This document shows, piece after piece, positions 48,955 to 61,099 of a DNA stretch of 64,000 nucleotides (position 1 is its first letter; every line of letters starts with the position of its first letter). The stretch lies in contig NC_045427.1 in NCBI RefSeq assembly GCF_902635505.1, positions 598,069,665 through 598,133,664 of the forward strand, written 5' to 3'. The notes below the pieces were generated by a model. That model had not been told where the DNA came from and made no database searches. It worked only from the letters and a program-made list of their open reading frames with translations. The translations under genes and the position numbers were made by a program. The DNA comes from Sarcophilus harrisii. Lineage: Eukaryota; Chordata; Mammalia; Dasyuromorphia; Dasyuridae.

Positions 48955-49402
48955 TAAAATACATTCAGAAGAGGTTGCCATGTTTAAAGAAGGACATAGA
49001 CAAGCTGAAGCACATCTAGAGGAGGTCAGCCAGGCTGATAAGGAAACACGAAAGTCCAGGAGATATTTGGTTTGAATAAAAGACTTAGAATATTGACATT
49101 ATTTTCAACTCTTTGAAGGATCTCAAAGTCAAAAAGAGATTAGACTCATTTTTCTTGGCCCCAGAAGACAAAGGTAAGACCAACAAGTGGAGATTTCACA
49201 TTATAAGCAAAATCTTTTTTTTAAATAGTTTCCTAGAAATTAAATGAGCTTTCTCATGAGATTGTATGTTCCCTGTCTGAAAAGATCTTGAAGACCATTT
49301 GCTGAAGGCCTACATTCCCTGTAATGCAAATTCATGCTTCAGATATTGATTAAATTAAGCAACATCTGAGGTCCCTTCCCACTCTAGGATTCAGGGATGA
49401 GA
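48955..49402 (+). mobile_element. L3/CR1 LINE 3' part
   Basis: It contains ACAAGCTGAAGCACATCTAG, AGGAGGTCAGCCAGGCTGAT and the 3' end GAGGTCCCTTCCCACTCTAG. This is the CR1/L3 order. Confidence 0.7.
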
Positions 49403-50989
49403 TGGCTTCAACTTTCCAGTGCTGTTTGACTCCCCAGGGACTAGGACAAGATGAAGGTGGTAGTGTGACAGATCTAGAAGCTTCTCAAAAGGGGCAAAAC
49501 ATTCCAATGTTTACAGCAGCATTAAGGTTGCAGAGTTCAATTAGGGAAGTTTCACAAATATCCTTCCCCCCACTCTTTGTTTAGATTGTCTTTTAAGTGT
49601 CCCAGAAAGCTGGGACTCTCATTCAATAATATGTCCACTTCAAAGCTTAGTACTTCTGTTTTCTCTAGAGTCCAAAAAGGAACATCCCAAGGGGCCAAGG
49701 AGCCTATCTCAGGAATCTTGAAAAGGGGAAGGATAGCTTTACATGATAGAAACTTCTGTTCCGTCATTAGTGATGCCTTTGACACGTTCCCTTTTTCCTT
49801 AGGTTCCTTTTTTTGTCTGAATTTAAATGTTAGGAAGAAAGGCTAGACTCCCTGCCTATCCCAGGTGCTAAGATAGCCAATGTTTAAGAAAGGGGAAGAA
49901 TGGAAACCATGGTAATAAGGAATGGGGTGGGATGCTAAGCAGGGGAAATTGTGAGAGCAGGTCTTTTGCACTGGGATTCATGATAATCAATTTACCACAT
50001 TTTCAGCTAACTTCATTATCTTCTGCTTCTCCCAATTCTCATGCACTCAGGAACAGTTTGTGGGCTTTCTTTTTATTGGAAGATCAGAAATTTTTTCCCC
50101 TTCTCCAAAAGGGGGAAGACCAGTATTATCAAGTTGTGTCCTTAAAAAAAAAAAAATCTTGACAGGAAAGACTTAGAAAGAAAGCTGGAAGATTGAAGAA
50201 GGAAAAATCTGGGAGCTGTTTTAATTCAAATATTGACATATCTAGTCTTTAAAACAAGGTATAGAAAGCCAAGAAGCACCTGAGCACTGATCCGTAAATT
50301 ATTTAAATGGAGTTTGGGAGTGGGGAAAAGAGAAATGAAACAGGCTTCTCTTCCCATCATAATATTCTTGCAGAGAGGACTCTTGGGTAAATTCTATACA
50401 GGCCCAGTAATCAGTGTCAGCTAAAGTTTCCAGAAAATGAAGCAGTAGTCCAGGGTACCATTTGTGAAAGAGAGCTGAAAGTGTATATTCAAGAATAGCA
50501 TAGATTAAAGGCACAATTTATTCACTTTACTTATACACCTAAGTTTAGCCCCAACAATAACTCCCATAGTTCAAGCAAAACTACTGGCCCTGCCTGATTT
50601 ACTAAGTTACCTTTGGCCTGTCAGCTCTCTGGCTTCACATAATGGTAGAAGTAGGCAACACTCAGCAAAGAAATCCTTTGGGAAATCATCTTTTCTTCCC
50701 ACAGCCTGCTCCTCCCCTAAACAGCCCTTAGAAGCCATGGAGTGCCCTGTCATCTCCTCCTAGTTGCCCTTCCAGCTTTGCCCCAGGCTGTCAGGCACAA
50801 GTAGACTTGGCCACAAATACAAGCACTGCCCTCCTTCTGTTCCTACATCTTCTCCTCCACCTAAGAACCATAGTCTCTCTCCCCTTTTTCCAAGTCAGCT
50901 TTGTCCTGAACTTATGTCTAGGTACCCCAGCAGCACAGTGCTCTTTGGCTTCAGGTGTTTGACTTTGTCTGGGTGAGACTTTCAGGGGA

Positions 50990-51933
50990 CCCAGAGGAAG
51001 CAACTCTTATTTATTCAGATGAAGGCTACTTCAGGGGAGCAAAAGGAATAAGTCACAGAATGAGCTGAGGCATTCAATCCTCGGATCCCAAAGATAACTG
51101 GAGTGAAGGACATTACGGTAGGAGTGACATCAGTGAAACCCTATTCTTGATGCCCAAGTAGCATGAGCTTTTCCAAAAACCATTCTGCCTACTGAGAGCA
51201 ATCATTTCTAAGGAGCAGTTTAGCCTGTTTCCCCCACTTGCTCATGACAGCTGAAACAGCACAGGATCCCACAGCTGGTTTCTCCATCTGATGAGTTGAG
51301 TCCTTTAAGACCAGGAGAGGATTCCTTCATAAACAGTACTTCTGGGTAGCAGGAAAATTAGCAAACTTTTCATTAAGACTCTTCTTAGCATTTCAGCAAC
51401 ACAAATTGAGGGGGAACTATGCTGGAATCTCCACACCAAGAGCTCCCTTCTTTTGGAAAGGGGATGCGTGTAACTTCTACTGTTGTCACCTGCCACAGGG
51501 AAAGAACCTGAGACTGATGGAAAGTGAAAACCAGCAGGTAGTCTGTGGGTGAGTTGTGGGGGTGCAGGGTCGAGGAGGAGGAGGAAAATAGCAGGAGGGT
51601 TTCCAGGCTTCACTTTGGCTTTCCACACGGGGAATTTATGGGCAAGTCCCTTAGGAATGAGATGAGGAGAGATTTGGAGCCTTTTCCCGCATGGGATCCT
51701 CCCTACATACACACACATAAACACACACACACACATACACACACACACGATTTGGAGCCTTCTCTTGCACAGATTCCCGTACAAACCCCCCTCCCTCCTC
51801 ACACCCACCAAGAATGTTGAACCCTGTCACAGTACCCCAGGTCACAGCTCACCCAGAGCTCAATAGGAAGACAATAAGGGCTTGCTTTGCAGCACTTTTT
51901 CATGCCCCCCGGGGTGCTGGGAAGATCAGAGCC
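50990..51933 (-). other. GRAMD2A: GRAMD2A 3' UTR (inferred extent)
   Basis: Downstream of the stop, the first minus-strand AATAAA is at 51010-51015, giving a 3' UTR of about 0.94 kb. A second hexamer at 50517-50522 could extend it. The stretch holds a CA-rich microsatellite at 51706-51748 flanked by 13-bp direct repeats (GATTTGGAGCCTT at 51673-51685 and 51749-51761). No other element is recognised. The end position is inference. Confidence 0.4.
51706..51748. repeat. (CA)n-rich microsatellite
   Basis: An imperfect CA repeat interrupted by ATA triplets lies in the inferred GRAMD2A 3' UTR. Confidence 0.9.
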
Positions 51934-52042
51934 TCACCTGTGTTTGTGGGAGACGGAGTCCCAGTTCAGAGAACACAGTTGCTGCTCCAGCCGAAAGATT
52001 CGGAATGCCATGTAGGATGATGATAGCACGAGAAGGCAGATC
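51934..52042 (-). CDS. GRAMD2A: GRAMD2A last coding exon: transmembrane anchor, C-terminus and stop
   Basis: This exon completes the Leu codon (TT + G) and encodes ICLLVLSSSYMAFRIFRLEQ and then QLCSLNWDSVSHKHR, followed by TGA at 51936-51934. With VFFVL from the preceding exon, the hydrophobic run forms one transmembrane helix of about 20 residues, the endoplasmic reticulum anchor of the family. A short amphipathic tail (RLEQQLCSL) follows. Phase and frame agree across all five exons. The stop lies inside a donor-like sequence (ACAG followed by gtgagg), which is described among the findings. Confidence 0.92.
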
Positions 52043-52689
52043 CTAGGGTAACAAAAGAGCAAAGGATGTCTGGATCAACCCCTCCCAAAAAAAGGATCCC
52101 ACCTCTCTGATTTTTCTAGATTATTAAGGGCCTCATGAACAGAAGTCCAAAGTCTTTCTGCATCAGAAGAAACTCAGATCCACTTCTCAAATGAGGTCCC
52201 ATTTCCTTCTACTAGTGAGAGAGTTATAAGATCCCTAACACAACAAACTATAAGCTACCTACCACATACCCAGGAACCACAGAGACTTTTTTTTTCTTTT
52301 TGCTGCCTTGGGAAAGTGTCCCATCCAAGTGCCACCTTCCATTAGGATTGGCTCCATTGGTCTCAAGGCCTAATGGTTATTGAGTAGCTGAACACTTTCA
52401 CTTCCTATTTAGGGACTGCCAGGCCCATAACCATCCTGCTGCAACCCAACTTTGGAATCCTACAAGTCTACAGAGAAAGTTTTTTTGTTTTGTTTTGTTT
52501 TAGAAACAAGGAACTTAAACCTCAATAAATTTATGTTCCACAAACCTATCCCTACAGGAACCAAGTCCCTGTGCATCTCAAAACTAAAATCGGAATGCTT
52601 CCTTTCTGAAGCCATAGAACAACTCGGATTACTTCCCACCATTCCTCAGTTCACATGCTAAAATCCTGAACAGCATCTCTGTAAGTCAT

Positions 52690-52935
52690 TGCTCAGGACT
52701 CTACTATTGGTAATAATAGTAACACCTTAAAGTTCTACAGAACACTTTAAAAAATATCTTACACATAATCTTACATGATCCTTGTGTATTGTTATTCTCA
52801 TTTTATAGATGAGAAAATAGAGGTCCAAGAGTTTAAGTGGTTTGACCAAGATCACAAGGCCATCCAATAGCAGACCTAGGAACATCACCCAGAAATCAGT
52901 GCTGGGAAATTTTCCTCACTGCATCATGCTAACTC
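52690..52935 (-). mobile_element. MIR SINE
   Basis: It contains TCTCATTTTATAGATGAGAA, GACCAAGATCACAAGGC and CTCACTGCATCATGC. Confidence 0.65.
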
Positions 52936-53244
52936 CCTGCAAAAAGTTTTGTGCTTTTAGAAGCTGCTCCTGACAGGTTTGTGGCTCTAATAGGCATTGG
53001 TTAAACCATATGGCCTCTGATACACTTCCCTGCTCTTAAGTACTAATAATGCTGTTATTCCCTTGAGCCAGAGTATTCAGTATATTGATGTAACCCATAA
53101 ATGCCATTCTGGGGACCTAAAGGTACTAAACACTCCCAGAATCAAGGGAGAAAGGAAAAATACTTGGGCAAAGGGGAAAATGAGGAAGAAATTAACCTAT
53201 ATTCACACTAAAAATTCCACATATAAAAATTCTTTTTGTACATA

Positions 53245-53325
53245 GGATCATAGATTTATGGTTGGAAGGGCCTTAGAAAGTCCTCTTGAGGTCCAAAAGT
53301 TAAAAAAATTTGCTCAAGTTCACAC

Positions 53326-53361
<36 letters not shown>

Positions 53362-53400
53362 TTGGGACTTGAATCCTTGGACTTGATTTCAATACTGAAT
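53245..53400 (-). mobile_element. MIR-type SINE containing a (GA)n tract
   Basis: ATCATAGATTTATGGTTGGA and GCTCAAGTTCACACAAACA, then (GA) repeats from about 53330 to 53358, then GGGACTTGAATCC. Confidence 0.55.
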
Positions 53401-54809
53401 TGGTGATTAAATATTTCCCAAGGCCTGTGATTTCCTAAATCCTAATAACTCCTTTGCCCTAGAGGTAGGATGCTCAGACCTATCCCATATCTTTAGGAAA
53501 ATAAACATTCATTTAAACATTGGCACATTCCCATTCAAAATAAAATCAATATAAAAGGAAATTGAAGCTACAGTGAGATTCTCACTGGAAAGGAGACAAC
53601 TTTTTCATTCCTTAGTAAAAAAGTTGTATGAGTTGCTATAATCAAAAATAAACTTCATCCACTTATCAACTTTCTGGTACTTAGCCCCTCCAAATTTAGG
53701 TAGGCCAGTCCTCAAAAACAGAAGTTTGCAGAATTGCTTTTAAAATTAATACCAGGACAACAAAAAATGTGTCATCATCAGATACATGTTCATCTTACCT
53801 GGCAGTACTCATAATGGATACAAGCAAAAAGACCACCATGAATGAATAAATGAAAAAGGACTTATGTACCAACATTTATTGCAGAAGATAAAGAGGTTAA
53901 AAAAAACAAAAACAAAGCATTTCTAAGATTTTTTTTATCTTAAGGCAGCATATCCTTAATATTTAGTAACATCAATGCAAAAGAGGACATTAGGAAGATG
54001 GGAAGATTTAGGATGTAATATTGGATGAGGATATAATCAGGAGATAGATCCTAGGGGAAATCTTGAAAATATAGTTCAGGATTAAGAAATTAAAAAAAGG
54101 GCAAAGGCTTATTGGCAATAAGAAAGTCTCCTGCCTATGAATCCTGAATATTTTCTTCAAAAAGAGAATTGTTTGTCCTGAATAACATCACCCTGAATAA
54201 CAAAGAAATTTTATCTTTTTGAACAGGTTATTGACATGTCATTCCTAAATATGCTTTCTTCAATTCAATTCTATTTCTTCAATTTGCCAGAACAAAGGTC
54301 AAAATCAGCAACAAATCAGAAGGAATTATAATATACAGAAATATATGTACATGTACATATATAGTAATATACCTCGATACACACATGTGTATATGAAAAT
54401 AGTTCCTATCTGACCTATTCAAACAAACTACTAAAAACAAAAAATAGGAAACAAAGGAAAAGACATTAACATCAGTTCCTATATATGTAAAACAGAAGCT
54501 ATAATAAGGCCAAAAGGGAAGCCCAGAAAATGTCTTAGCCAACAGTTTATGTCCTTGGCAAATGAAGAGAAATAGCAGGGAAGAGATTATCACTTTTGCA
54601 GAATGTTACAGGAGAGGAAAGTGTAAAGTTATTAGCAGTATTACCTCATGAAATAGAAAAAAATCAATGAAGGAAAAAAAACAAAGCCATGTGAGATCCA
54701 GTTAAGCCAAATCATCCTAAGAAGATTTAAAGATGAAATTGGAAGGATATAATACTGCTGAAAAACGGAATAGCTCTGCCCACATTTGTAGGAATAAGTG
54801 AATTTAAAA

Positions 54810-54960
54810 ACATTAAACCCTTATTATGTGCTAAGAACAGGAGTTAAGAGAACAAAAACAAAGATAGTTCCTACTCTTCAAGAGTTTACATTTATAATAA
54901 TAGATAGTACACATAAAAGAATAGTAATTAGGAAAGATTTAGTCAGGAAAACAGTAGTGG
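54810..54960 (-). mobile_element. L2 3' fragment
   Basis: It contains ACCCTTATTATGTGCTAAGA and CTTCAAGAGTTTACATTTA. Confidence 0.5.
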
Positions 54961-55329
54961 AGAGGGATACCATAGTATAGTAGGTTAACATAGCCCTTTC
55001 ATGGTTCAAAAACTACAGTGTGATGGAGAAGATATAAGTCCAATGGTAAAACTGTTGTAGAGAATAAGGCTAGGGAATAAGGAGCGACTTGAAGCAGTTC
55101 TCTGAAATAATGGGTCAGGCAAAGAAGTCACTAATGAGACCAATGGGAAATTCCAAATATGGAATGGTTATAATATTTCTATAACTATTTTCTTCATCCA
55201 TGACAACAAAACATTCTCATGTACAATGTGAAGAAGTGGAAATAGCCTTAAAGAAAGTAGGGGAGGGGGAAGAATAAGAGAGAGAAAGAACAAATGAATT
55301 AAGCCAGATAAATAGCTAAGTAGATTAGA

Positions 55330-55440
55330 TAAAGCATTTATAAGTACTTATTACATGACAGGCATTTTGCTGAGCACTACAGAAATGAATACAAGTAAGC
55401 AAGACAGTCCCTAAAGTGAAGAATCTTATTTTTTAAAATG
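55330..55440 (-). mobile_element. L2 3' fragment
   Basis: It contains TATAAGTACTTATTACATGA, CAGGCATTTTGC and GACAGTCCC. Confidence 0.5.
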
Positions 55441-55774
55441 GGAGAAGTTGATGCTAAAGGTAACATAATTCTGAGGATGCTGAGAAACTGATTCTCAAGA
55501 TATCTGAAAAGGGTAAAGATAATAAATTGCAAGAAATCATGGAAGGTATTAACTATAGTTAAAAGGTCAAAAGACTGTCAATAACTGTACATATGCCTAA
55601 TTTGGATCAGTACATGTTTTTAAGATATTTGTGATGAAAAAATGAAAATGGAATGGTTGGGTTTTCACAAAAGCAATTCTATCACGTCATGTCGACATTT
55701 TAAAAAAAATTAATGAATATAAAATTCAAGAAATGAAAAAACTAAAGCATTTCAGAAGACTACATCTTTACAGT

Positions 55775-55940
55775 CACTTAACTTTGTTATAACTCTCATT
55801 TTATAGATGGGAAAATTGAAGGAGATAGAGATCAAGTGATTTGCATAGGGTCACACAGCTAGGAAGTCTCTGAAGCTAGATTAGATCTTCCTAACTCTAG
55901 GCCTACCATTTTATCTCTTATACACCCTAGATGCCTCTAA
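55775..55940 (-). mobile_element. MIR SINE
   Basis: It contains TCATTTTATAGATGGGAAAA, AGGGTCACACAGCTAGGAAG and CACCCTAGATGCC. Confidence 0.65.
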
Positions 55941-57325
55941 AGAGGCCCATGTCGCTCAAAAAGAGACATACATGTTTGCTGAAGGTGTTTGCCACTGTTG
56001 CATGGGATGTCTGGCACAGACTATAAAGCTCCTACAGAAGGAAAGGTCCGCCAGATGTTTCTAGTTACATATAACATTGTCTTGATTACATCAAATTTCA
56101 GAATATTACAAAACTTCCTATGTAAGATCATAACAATCCAAAAAAGTTAAAACTAACAATGCACATAGGAAAACATGAATGGATGAAGAAAGCCTCTTGT
56201 TTAGGCTGTTATGCTAGGATAAAGTATCTTGGGCCCTGCAGCTGGAAAACGCAGAATTAAAGGGAGAAGGTAGGCTGATTGCATTTAGGAAACTGTGGCA
56301 CTTTTGCTGAACTCAAGATTTTCTCTGACAAAAATATCTTTTTGAACACCAGCCTTCTTCCAAAGATGTTATATGGCAACAAATCATGAAATACCATCTC
56401 CAATATCCAAAGGGTCCAAATTGAGAATAATTCAAAGAACAAAAGAGGAAAAGTATGGGTGTCACAGGGGGGCCAAGGCAAGATATGGAATAAAAGGTAG
56501 GGAGCCTGTCATGTAGTGAGGATAAGAGATAAAATATAGACAACCTAGCTAGAGGAATCTCCAGTCTGTGAAGTGGACCCATTGTAAAGAACTTGCAAAT
56601 GTGGACAAGAGTTGCTCAGATGCAAAACTGAAGATTGCATTTGGCTAAAGGAAATTCCATTCCCTATGTCTGTAGGTCTAATTTTTTAAAAATGAAAATG
56701 AGATACCTCTGGAGTTGATTGCTGTTGAAGGGCAGGAATATCAAGTCCAAAGTTTGTGGATTGGGAGAAAAGAGGGAGGGATCAGGGAGATAATGAGCAG
56801 GTACCAGTGAGGACTCCCATGGGACTATTCCAGCATGCCCTGAGCCTGTGTCTGCACCCCCTACCTGAACAATGGGGGAGTCATCTTGATCTAGACTCAC
56901 AGGAGATATAGGCACAGTGCACATTACTGTTACAATATTCCAGGACTTATCTTGAAAGTTAACAAGTATGTATACAAAGGGTTGGGAGGTAATACTTAGA
57001 AACATCCACAGGTGGTAGAGGAGCACAGGATAGATCCTAAGGAAGAACTCTGCTTCCTCATAACTCCATAAGAATGGTTGAAAGAAATTAGAAAGCCAGC
57101 TAGCCATGGGACCCTGGTCACACTGCTTTAATTTTTTCCTCCATAAAACAAGGGGACTGGATTAGATGCTTTGGTACACCCTTCCAGTGTCAACACACTG
57201 ATTCTGTTAGGGGGCTACTGAATTGTGAGACCTGCTGGGGGAAACTCTTCCCCTGACCCTTGAGACCAGCCCACCATACCCAAGGCCCTCACTCTCTACA
57301 TAAGGCTCAAAACCCATTCCTTACT

Positions 57326-57372
57326 GCAGACACACACAGACACAGACACACACAGACAACACACACACACCA
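57326..57372. repeat. (CA)n-rich tract next to a GRAMD2A donor
   Basis: An imperfect CACACAGA/CACACACA run that lies just inside the intron, 6 bp past the GRAMD2A exon ending at 57378. Confidence 0.9.
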
Positions 57373-57377
57373 CTTAC

Positions 57378-57477
57378 AATACAAAGAAGACTTTGAGCAG
57401 TTGATAATCCCAGGGCCTCAGCTCTGGGCTGCCCTCCGGCTCTCCTTCCAGCTCCTCCTCTGTGTGGATGACATTAT
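57378..57477 (-). CDS. GRAMD2A: GRAMD2A coding exon: acidic stretch and start of membrane anchor
   Basis: This 100-bp exon completes the split Asp codon of the previous exon (G + AT) and encodes NVIHTEEELEGEPEGSPEL, then RPWDYQLLKVFFV. It ends with two bases of a Leu codon. The acceptor follows CCATTTTAG, and the donor is ATT followed by gtaagtgg. An acidic run is followed by the first hydrophobic residues of the C-terminal transmembrane segment. The intron to the last exon is 5,335 bp. A (CA)n tract lies 6 bp past the donor. Confidence 0.9.
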
Positions 57478-58061
57478 CTAAAATGGAAGTGTATCAGAAC
57501 CCATAATCCTTGGTGTACCCAGCTCCCACCTCCCCTTAAAGCACAATCTCCTCGGAAGCTGTTGTAGAAAAGGCAAGCCTCCCTGGCATACAGTCCTGTC
57601 ACTAAGATACAGCCCAAGGAATCCCAACTCCAGTCCTTTCCCTGGGAACAAAGGGGGTTACTCTGGGTACTTAACTAGAATAAGGACTTTAAAATATGGG
57701 TTTTGTTACAAGGCTTTCAGTAGTACCCAAACAGCTCTTAGAAAGCCCTACAGCCCTTCCAATCCATGATGAACCCTATAAAAGTAGCAGTGGCCATGGG
57801 GACTGTAGGTGCTACTGATACAGATTATCCAGAGAGGTCTGTCACACAGATTTATCCTACCCTACATAAAACTGCCTTCCCTTCCTGATACTGTCTAAAT
57901 ATTTTCATTTCAGTTTTGCTTCAAAAGCTCCCTGCCCCGCTTTCTTCCTCCTCCACTTTTTAGGCTCATTGGAATTCTGAAGTTTACACAAATGAGCTGA
58001 GGGAAGAGAGGAGTGGGTCAAAGGTCTCCCCATAATCCTACCCTGTCCCTGCTCAGCTCAC

Positions 58062-58218
58062 CAGATGCCAGGGGTTTCTCAGAGGGGAAAGAGCTCTCCT
58101 TGGTGCCCAGGCTGCTCATGGATCCCCGGTGAATGCAGGGGAAGACATCATCAGGGAGGGACAGAGACAATGTAGTTGGGGACATCTTTCTCCATTTCAT
58201 TTCTGGAACGAGGCCCTC
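58062..58218 (-). CDS. GRAMD2A: GRAMD2A coding exon: MKW..SPTTLSLSLPDD linker segment
   Basis: This 157-bp exon starts in phase 0 after CTCCTTAG and encodes EGLVPEMKWRKMSPTT, then LSLSLPDDVFPC, a Ser-rich stretch, and ends with SEKPLAS plus one base of the next codon. The donor is CTG followed by gtgagctg. The MKW and LSLSLPDD stretches match what I remember of GRAMD2A. The Ser/Pro-rich composition suggests a disordered, possibly phosphorylated linker. The upstream intron is 3,507 bp. Human GRAMD2A, as I recall it, has a longer segment between here and the membrane region, so an extra exon may be skipped or absent in this lineage. Confidence 0.88.
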
Positions 58219-59261
58219 CTAAGGAGAAGGAGAGAAATCCCTGTCTCACCACTGTCATCAAAACAGTTACCACTGCCTTATCCCCAGGAGGCTTCTCTAA
58301 GATAGGGAATCAGTCCAAGACCTCTGAGTTCTCTCCAAAAAAACTTTAGACCTTTGTTCAGAGCTGTGGGAAGCCATCACCATGACAACAAGGAGATGCC
58401 CTCCCACTATCTTTCAGGTTCACTGTCTCTTATTGACTCAAACCAGCTCTCTTTGAATCTTTAAACTGAAGTGAAAGTGAATGAATTCCCTTCCTGCTGT
58501 GGTCTAAAAACAGATAAGAAAAGGAAAATTACATTGGAATATGTTGGATGCCAGGGTTCAGTGTAAGCTGGAAACAGACCCATTCGTTGACTCCCCCAAG
58601 TGCCCCAAAGCACCAGTTCCATCATCTTTTCAGTCAGAGCAATGTGAAAACATTATAAATAACCCACTCATAAGCCATCCTCTTTTCCAGACCTTTCTAA
58701 TTTGCCCTGCATCAATGGAAAGCAATTTCACTGAAAGCTGTTGATGTAGAACTATGATGTTATCTTAAAAATTAACCAGGCCCAGTGCATTTTTTCCTTC
58801 AGCTGAATCAAAAAAAGTAAGTCATGCTCTGCCTCAGATCAGCCAGATGGAGTTTGCCCTAATTTTTGTTTGACTCCTGAGCAAATTGAGATGACTCTCT
58901 GGGGAGAGTCAGCATGTCCATCATGAGACCACCTCCTCAAATACTCCATAAGGGAGGATGAGAAATAAGAACAATGCTCTTGGCTAAATGCTTGCTACGT
59001 AGAAACTTTTCCTATCTCTTAATATCATCTCTAAGCCATTGCTCAGGTTAGCTCTCAAGTCCGACAACCCAAACCCCACCTCCCATACTTCCTGTTCTCA
59101 TGCTGCTCTATGATATGTATAGCCAAGTTCTTCTTTACACATCTAAAGGCAGTTTGTATGCTGACACATGAGCAATCTTCCACTGAAGAAGCTACTGCTT
59201 TCCTAAGCGGGTAGGCTAATGAACTAAAAAAAAAAAAAAAAAAAAAAAAGTCAGGAGTTAG

Positions 59262-59475
59262 GGGGAGAAGGGTGGCTTAGAAACCTAGTCTTAGAGTCGT
59301 ACAGTCATGAATTCAAATTTCACCTCTGCTACACACTGACCGGTGATACAGGACAGTCACTTAAACCCTTAGTGTCCCAGGCAAATCTCCAATATTCTAA
59401 ATTGCAGAGCAGGTGTCAGCCTGTATCAGAGGAGGGAGTTCCTCATCTGGAAGAAATCACAGGTCTGGTAAAGTA
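59262..59475 (+). mobile_element. Marsupial SINE (WSINE-like), near full length
   Basis: It contains ATGAATTCAAATTTCACCTC, CAGTCACTTAAACCC, AGTGTCCCAGGCAAATCTCC and AATTGCAGAGCAGGTGTCAG, then AGAAATCACAGGTC. It shares its 3' half with 1578-1690. Confidence 0.65.
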
Positions 59476-59724
59476 AAACAAAAACAAAAAGGAGAAAAGC
59501 ACTAGACTCTTTGATAAACACATGTGGAGAATCTGACCTAAACATAGGTTGTTTGTTGAATTTTGCTTAAACCTTACTAGCTCTATTAGATTTGAACATA
59601 GGATTTCACCAGAAAGACAGAAAATGGAACTCCATTAAGTCTCTTAAAAGCTTTATTTATCTACAGAGCCAAATGAAACGGAAAAATGCTTTCCTTAATA
59701 GCTCCTATAATTTAAGTACCAAAT

Positions 59725-60662
59725 TCATGCGGATGATATCCAGATCTATATTTTCAGCTCCAATCTCTCCCCTGAACTTCAGTCCCTCATCATCAATGAC
59801 CTATTGAAAAATTCAACTAAATGCCCCCAAGACATCTCAAATTCAACATAACTAAAATTGAACTCATTTTTCCCCACAAATTTTCCAAACTTTCTTATTT
59901 TTGTTGAGGGCACCACCATCATTAAAACACCCTGGTTTGCAATTTCAACATCATGCTTGATTCCTGACTTATTCATCCCACATCTCTTATTGGCCACTAA
60001 TTCTTGACATTCCTATATCTGCACCATCTCTTTTTCCTCTTCTCCACTCACATAATCTCTTAATTGGTCTACCTGCTTCAAGTCTCTTCCTATTCCACTC
60101 TACATCCAAAATGATTTTCTTAAAAGTGCAGATCACTCCCTTACTCGATATACTCCCGTGTCTTCCTCTTACCTCCATAATCAATCTGATATTTGTAGCC
60201 CATTAAAATCTGGGCCCAATCAATCTTTATAGGCTTATTTCCAGTTCTCCTCTTCATGCACACTGCAGTTCAACCAAACTTATCTCTTTACTAAAAGAAG
60301 ATTCCAGTAGTCTTCCTAATTCACAGCACTACATTCTTGCCTTTGCAATGGCTATTCCCCAATACTTGGAATGCACTCCCTTCTCATCTACACTTCTCAA
60401 AATCCTTAATTTTCTCCAAGTTTTAACTCAAAATCTACCTTCTACATGAAGTCTTTTCTCCTCTTCTCACATGCTAATATCCTCTCCCCAAATTACCTTG
60501 TATCTATTCTATATACATTTACAGATCTAAATGTTGGTTCCCTAGGCTTGATTATAAGTTCCCTGATAGCAGGAAGCATTTCACTTTTATTTTTGTATCC
60601 TTAGAATTTAGCATAGTGGGCACATAATAGATGTTTAATAAATGTCTATTGCTCGATTGACA
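59725..60662 (+). mobile_element. L2 LINE, reverse-transcriptase end to 3' tail
   Basis: Translation near 59727 gives HADDIQIYIFSSNLSPELQS, a near-intact YADD RT motif. The order continues through AAAATGATTTTCTTAAAAGT, ATGGCTATTCCCCAATAC and CACATAATAGATGTTTAATA to the end. It is broken for coding. Confidence 0.8.
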
Positions 60663-60854
60663 GATTCTTAGGGTTAACATTCAGAGATCATTACATCTTT
60701 TAACCACAGGAACAGCATCTAGAGTCTTATCCCTAAATCTATATGCAGACTTACTTATTAAGTTTCTTATTATTTTGTGAAGGATCACTCCTTAATTAAG
60801 GAAGGATCCTTAATAGGATCACTCCTAACAATTTGGGAAATTTTCCAGTGAAAT

Positions 60855-60980
60855 AAGAACCAAAGGAAATTCAATCCAGCCTACTCAATTTACAGATCAG
60901 AGCCAGAAAGGTACGGTGACTTGCCAAAAAAGTGAGTAAATCACAGAACAGATTAGAAACCAGATCTTCTGAGTCAACTG
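60855..60980 (-). mobile_element. MIR-type SINE fragment
   Basis: It contains CAATTTACAGATCAGAGCCA and GGTGACTTGCC. Confidence 0.45.
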
Positions 60981-61099
60981 TGAAATAATATAAGATCATA
61001 GATAGAGATGGTAGGTATCTTAGAGGTCATTGGTCATTTTCCACATGAACCTAAATTTCAGGTTTAGAAAAGAAAGTTAGTTGCTTTAAAAAAAAAAAA

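Larger units (their letters stand above)
34021..50989. other. SENP8-GRAMD2A intergenic region (tail-to-tail)
   Basis: I recognise no coding exon or RNA gene here. It holds L2 copies in both orientations, two CORE-SINEs, a nested L1 cluster, an L3/CR1 fragment and a candidate CTCF site. Stretches with nothing recognised are about 34.03-35.97, 36.85-38.1, 39.0-39.9, 41.4-42.48, 42.8-43.9, 47.65-47.99, 48.15-48.95 and 49.4-50.98 kb. Confidence 0.6.
52043..57377 (-). other. GRAMD2A last intron
   Basis: This 5.3-kb intron lies between two coding exons whose phases match. It contains MIR and L2 pieces and a (GA)n tract, listed separately. About 55.95-57.1 kb and 53.45-54.8 kb show nothing recognisable. 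A minus-strand open frame at 56664-57107 has no family resemblance. Confidence 0.8.

Noticed and set aside
51305-51811. 168-residue minus-strand open frame
   Set aside because: It falls in the inferred GRAMD2A 3' UTR and runs through a CA microsatellite (Cys-Val repeat), so it is chance.
56664-57107. 147-residue minus-strand open frame in a GRAMD2A intron
   Set aside because: The flanking exons join in phase without it, and no known domain is visible.
57326-57372. Short-spaced repeats resembling an array
   Set aside because: This is a simple CA-rich microsatellite, with no unique spacers, in a vertebrate genome.
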